Shown here: positions 12,216-13,844 of the stretch, piece after piece
Numbering within the stretch: position 1 is the first letter of the stretch
Layout of the letters: each line of letters opens with the position of its first letter
NCBI GenBank assembly: GCA_934668295.1
Contig: CAKUND010000039.1
Span: forward strand, 1 to 13,844
Direction: 5' to 3'
DNA from: an uncultured Oscillospiraceae bacterium
GTDB taxonomy: Bacteria; Bacillota; Clostridia; Oscillospirales; Oscillospiraceae
DNA: 13,844 nucleotides
Notes under the pieces: generated by a model
Database searches by the model: none
The model's input: the letters and a program-made list of their open reading frames with translations, nothing else
What the model was told of the DNA's origin: nothing
Made by a program: the position numbers and the translations under genes

Positions 12216-12957
12216 CCTGAACCTCCTCCTTCTGCTCCGGCTCGTCCTTCACCGGGAAAAGCAGCGCGGCAGCCGACGCGATCACGACCGTCAGCAAAAT
12301 CGTCCGCGTGCCCTCGGACAGCGTCTTGACGTAAGGCAGAACGGTGCACAGCCAGCTTGCCGCGAAGCTCACCGCCACACAGCCGAGCACGACCGGATTT
12401 TTCTTCGACGGCGGAATAATAATTGCAAGGAACATGCCGAACAGCGCGACGGACAGCGCGCTGACCAGCCGCGCAGGCAGGACGCTCCCGGCTGTGACGC
12501 CCAGCGCCGTGCCGATGGCCCAGCCGGGGATCGCAGGCAGGAATGCGCCGTAGGAATAAAACGGGTCGAGATAGCCGGGGCGCGCGATGGCGATGCCGAA
12601 CAGCTCATCGGTCACGTCGTAGCCGACGAGAAGCCGGTGGTACAGCGGCGTATCGGGCGAGAATTTCTGGCTGAGCGAGCAGCTCATGAGCAGATACCGC
12701 GCGTTGGTGATGAGCGTAATGAGCGCCATTTCCAGAAAGCCGCTGTCTGCGGCAATGACCGTAAAGGCCGCGTATTCACCAGCGGAGGCATTATTGAGCA
12801 GGCTGATGAGAAAGCCCTGAAACGCGTTCAGCCCGGCGTTCCGGGCCGCAATGCCGAGTGAAAACGCGACGGCCAGATATCCGAGCCCGATCGGAACGCC
12901 GTCGCGGACGCCGGAGAGAAAGACGCTGCGCCGCTCGGCGCGCTGTGCGGAATCCAT
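12205..12957 (-). CDS. azlC: AzlC-family permease, large subunit of branched-chain amino acid exporter
   Basis: About 250 residues from the ATG at 12955-12957. The frame is open further upstream, but that extension runs across the predicted promoter, and AGAGGT lies about 8 bases before this ATG. The protein has the family start GVRDGVPIGLGYLAVAFSLG, then ITNARYLLMSCSLS, which fits the conserved AzlC N-[AL]-R-[YH]-L-L segment, and several membrane helices, ending in a short charged tail. AzlC and AzlD together form the exporter. The upstream region is shared with a divergent amino-acid-type symporter. No AzlB-type Lrp regulator gene is present in the window. Confidence 0.93.
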   Translation of the reverse strand: MDSAQRAERRSVFLSGVRDGVPIGLGYLAVAFSLGIAARNAGLNAFQGFLISLLNNASAGEYAAFTVIAADSGFLEMALITLITNARYLLMSCSLSQKFSPDTPLYHRLLVGYDVTDELFGIAIARPGYLDPFYSYGAFLPAIPGWAIGTALGVTAGSVLPARLVSALSVALFGMFLAIIIPPSKKNPVVLGCVAVSFAASWLCTVLPYVKTLSEGTRTILLTVVIASAAALLFPVKDEPEQKEEVQDER

Positions 12958-13000
12958 AAGAAAAACCTCTTTTCTGCCCGAAAAACAATCAGGAGATTTA

Positions 13001-13032
13001 CTTTTAGCACAGCTTTCCGCGCTTGTCAAGCG
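13001..13032 (-). promoter_or_regulatory. Promoter of azlCD with overlapping dyad
   Basis: On the minus strand a perfect TTGACA (13024-13029) and TAAAAG (13001-13006) are 17 bases apart, with TGC before the -10. The -35 lies inside a perfect dyad, CGCTTGTCAAGCG (13020-13032), a possible operator. A GC-rich hairpin, GCGCGGG with CCCGCGC (13053-13073), lies just upstream. No T-box or other leader was recognised. Confidence 0.65.
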
Positions 13033-13129
13033 TCGACGGCATTTTGACGAAAGCGCGGGAATATGGCCCGCGCGGTTTGCAAACTGTCCGTTTCTGAACG
13101 GCAAATGTACGCAAATCGCGCGCATGCTC

Positions 13130-13158
13130 TTGACTTTCCAGTCCATGTCTGTTATAAC
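13130..13158 (+). promoter_or_regulatory. Promoter of the sodium-dependent transporter gene
   Basis: TTGACT (13130-13135) and TATAAC (13153-13158) are separated by 17 bases. The start point would be near 13165, leaving a leader of about 54 bases before the ATG at 13219. The divergent azlC promoter lies about 100 bases away. Confidence 0.78.
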
Positions 13159-13218
13159 TTCAAGGTAGCAATTTAAAGTGTTTGCTCATTAAAACGAAAA
13201 ACGGAAAGAGAGAATCAA

Positions 13219-13844
13219 ATGGAAAGAGAACGATTGGGTTCCCGGCTGGGCTTCATCCTGCTGTCGGCAGGCTGCGCCATCGGCTGCGGCAACGTGTGGA
13301 AATTCCCGTGGATGTGCGGCCAGTACGGAGGCGGCGGCTTCGTCCTCGTCTACATCCTCTGCCTGCTGCTTCTGGGTCTGCCGGTCATGACGATGGAGTT
13401 TGCCGTCGGCCGCGCAGCGCAGGCCAGCCCCATCCATATGTATCAGAAGCTCGAGCGCAAGGGCCAGAAATGGCACCTCCACGGCTATGTTGCTTTCTTC
13501 GGCAATGTTGCCCTCATGGCGTTCTACACCGTCGTCACCGGCTGGATCATCTATTATTTTGTCAAATTCCTGACCGGCCAGACGGAGAACCTCGGCTTCG
13601 TCACCATGATCACAAATCCCGGCGTCAACGTAACGTATCTGGCCGTGACGGTCATTGTGGCCTTCGGCATTCTGTGCTTTAACCTGCAGGGCGGTCTGGA
13701 GCGCATCACGAAGTATATGATGACGCTTCTGATGGTGCTGATGGTCGTGCTGGCCATCCACAGCGCGACGCTCTCCGGCGCGGCAGAGGGTCTGAAATTC
13801 TATCTCGTCCCCGATTTCTCCAAGATCACCGGCACGGTCATCGT
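13219..13844 (+). CDS. Sodium-dependent transporter, SNF/NSS family (partial, 3' end cut)
   Basis: The first 208 residues of a protein that runs off the window; family members have about 440-500 residues. GCGNVWKFPWMCGQYGGGGF (22-41) is the NSS signature of helix 1, where sodium and substrate bind, with Lys in the place of the usual Arg. The second helix carries the conserved MEFAVGR (59-65). Further helices lie at about 89-118, 139-157 and 166-180. The family imports amino acids or related compounds with Na+; substrate is not readable. The ribosome binding site is weak (purine-rich GGAAAGAGAG). It is divergent from azlCD, a likely amino-acid exporter, which suggests a locus balancing amino-acid uptake and export. 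Confidence 0.93.
   Translation, partial: MERERLGSRLGFILLSAGCAIGCGNVWKFPWMCGQYGGGGFVLVYILCLLLLGLPVMTMEFAVGRAAQASPIHMYQKLERKGQKWHLHGYVAFFGNVALMAFYTVVTGWIIYYFVKFLTGQTENLGFVTMITNPGVNVTYLAVTVIVAFGILCFNLQGGLERITKYMMTLLMVLMVVLAIHSATLSGAAEGLKFYLVPDFSKITGTVI

Noticed and set aside
12958..13146. N-terminal extension of AzlC by about 63 residues
   Set aside because: The extension crosses the predicted azlCD promoter and is Arg/Cys-rich, unlike the family. The ATG at 12955-12957 has a ribosome binding site and begins the normal AzlC sequence.
13020..13218. T-box or amino-acid riboswitch upstream of azlC or the transporter
   Set aside because: No T-box sequence or specifier/antiterminator arrangement is visible; the leaders are only about 40-55 bases long.

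Overview
The window looks like chromosomal DNA from a GC-rich member of the Clostridia (Bacillota), probably an Oscillospiraceae-type gut anaerobe. This is an inference from strong AGGAGG-type ribosome binding sites, sigma-A promoters of TTGACA/TATAAT type, and Firmicute families: BlaI/BlaR-type pair, YhaM, DivIVA-like coiled-coil protein, AzlCD, and an XRE regulator with membrane segments. No rRNA, tRNA, CRISPR array, transposase or phage gene was recognised.

Layout. Positions 1-404 hold a tandem array of about 104-bp composite repeats whose ends are both inverted repeats of each other and self-complementary hairpins. A rightward operon follows (589-3364): BlaI/MecI-type repressor, M56 membrane metalloprotease fused to a C-terminal M23 domain, NUDIX hydrolase, and a DUF4085-like protein. 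It ends at a strong hairpin shared with leftward genes. Leftward are a GyrI-domain MerR regulator (3436-4251) with a textbook 19-bp-spacer MerR promoter, and an XRE regulator with six predicted membrane segments (4332-5324). The gap 5325-5640 holds a terminator and a candidate 37-residue small ORF that has a well-placed ribosome binding site. Next come a UvrD/PcrA-like helicase (5641-7896) and exodeoxyribonuclease III (7893-8648), overlapping by 4 bases and transcribed leftward. A second, partly truncated cluster of the same repeat (8748-8940) separates these from a leftward DivIVA-like coiled-coil protein (8950-9624).

Rightward again are a YhaM-type 3'-5' exoribonuclease (9815-10768) and a membrane-domain/flavodoxin fusion (about 10943-11869), each with its own near-consensus promoter. 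Leftward azlC-azlD (11907-12957) encode a branched-chain amino acid exporter. Divergent from them is a sodium-dependent neurotransmitter-symporter-family transporter (13219 onward), cut by the window end.

The most interesting signals are the coordinately varying hairpin-ended repeats, the M56-M23 fusion with an unusual BlaI-type operator, the small ORF between terminator and XRE gene, and the membrane-tethered flavodoxin with a degenerate FMN phosphate loop. Most of the rest is ordinary chromosomal housekeeping and regulation. No clear new multi-gene defence or mobile system was seen.
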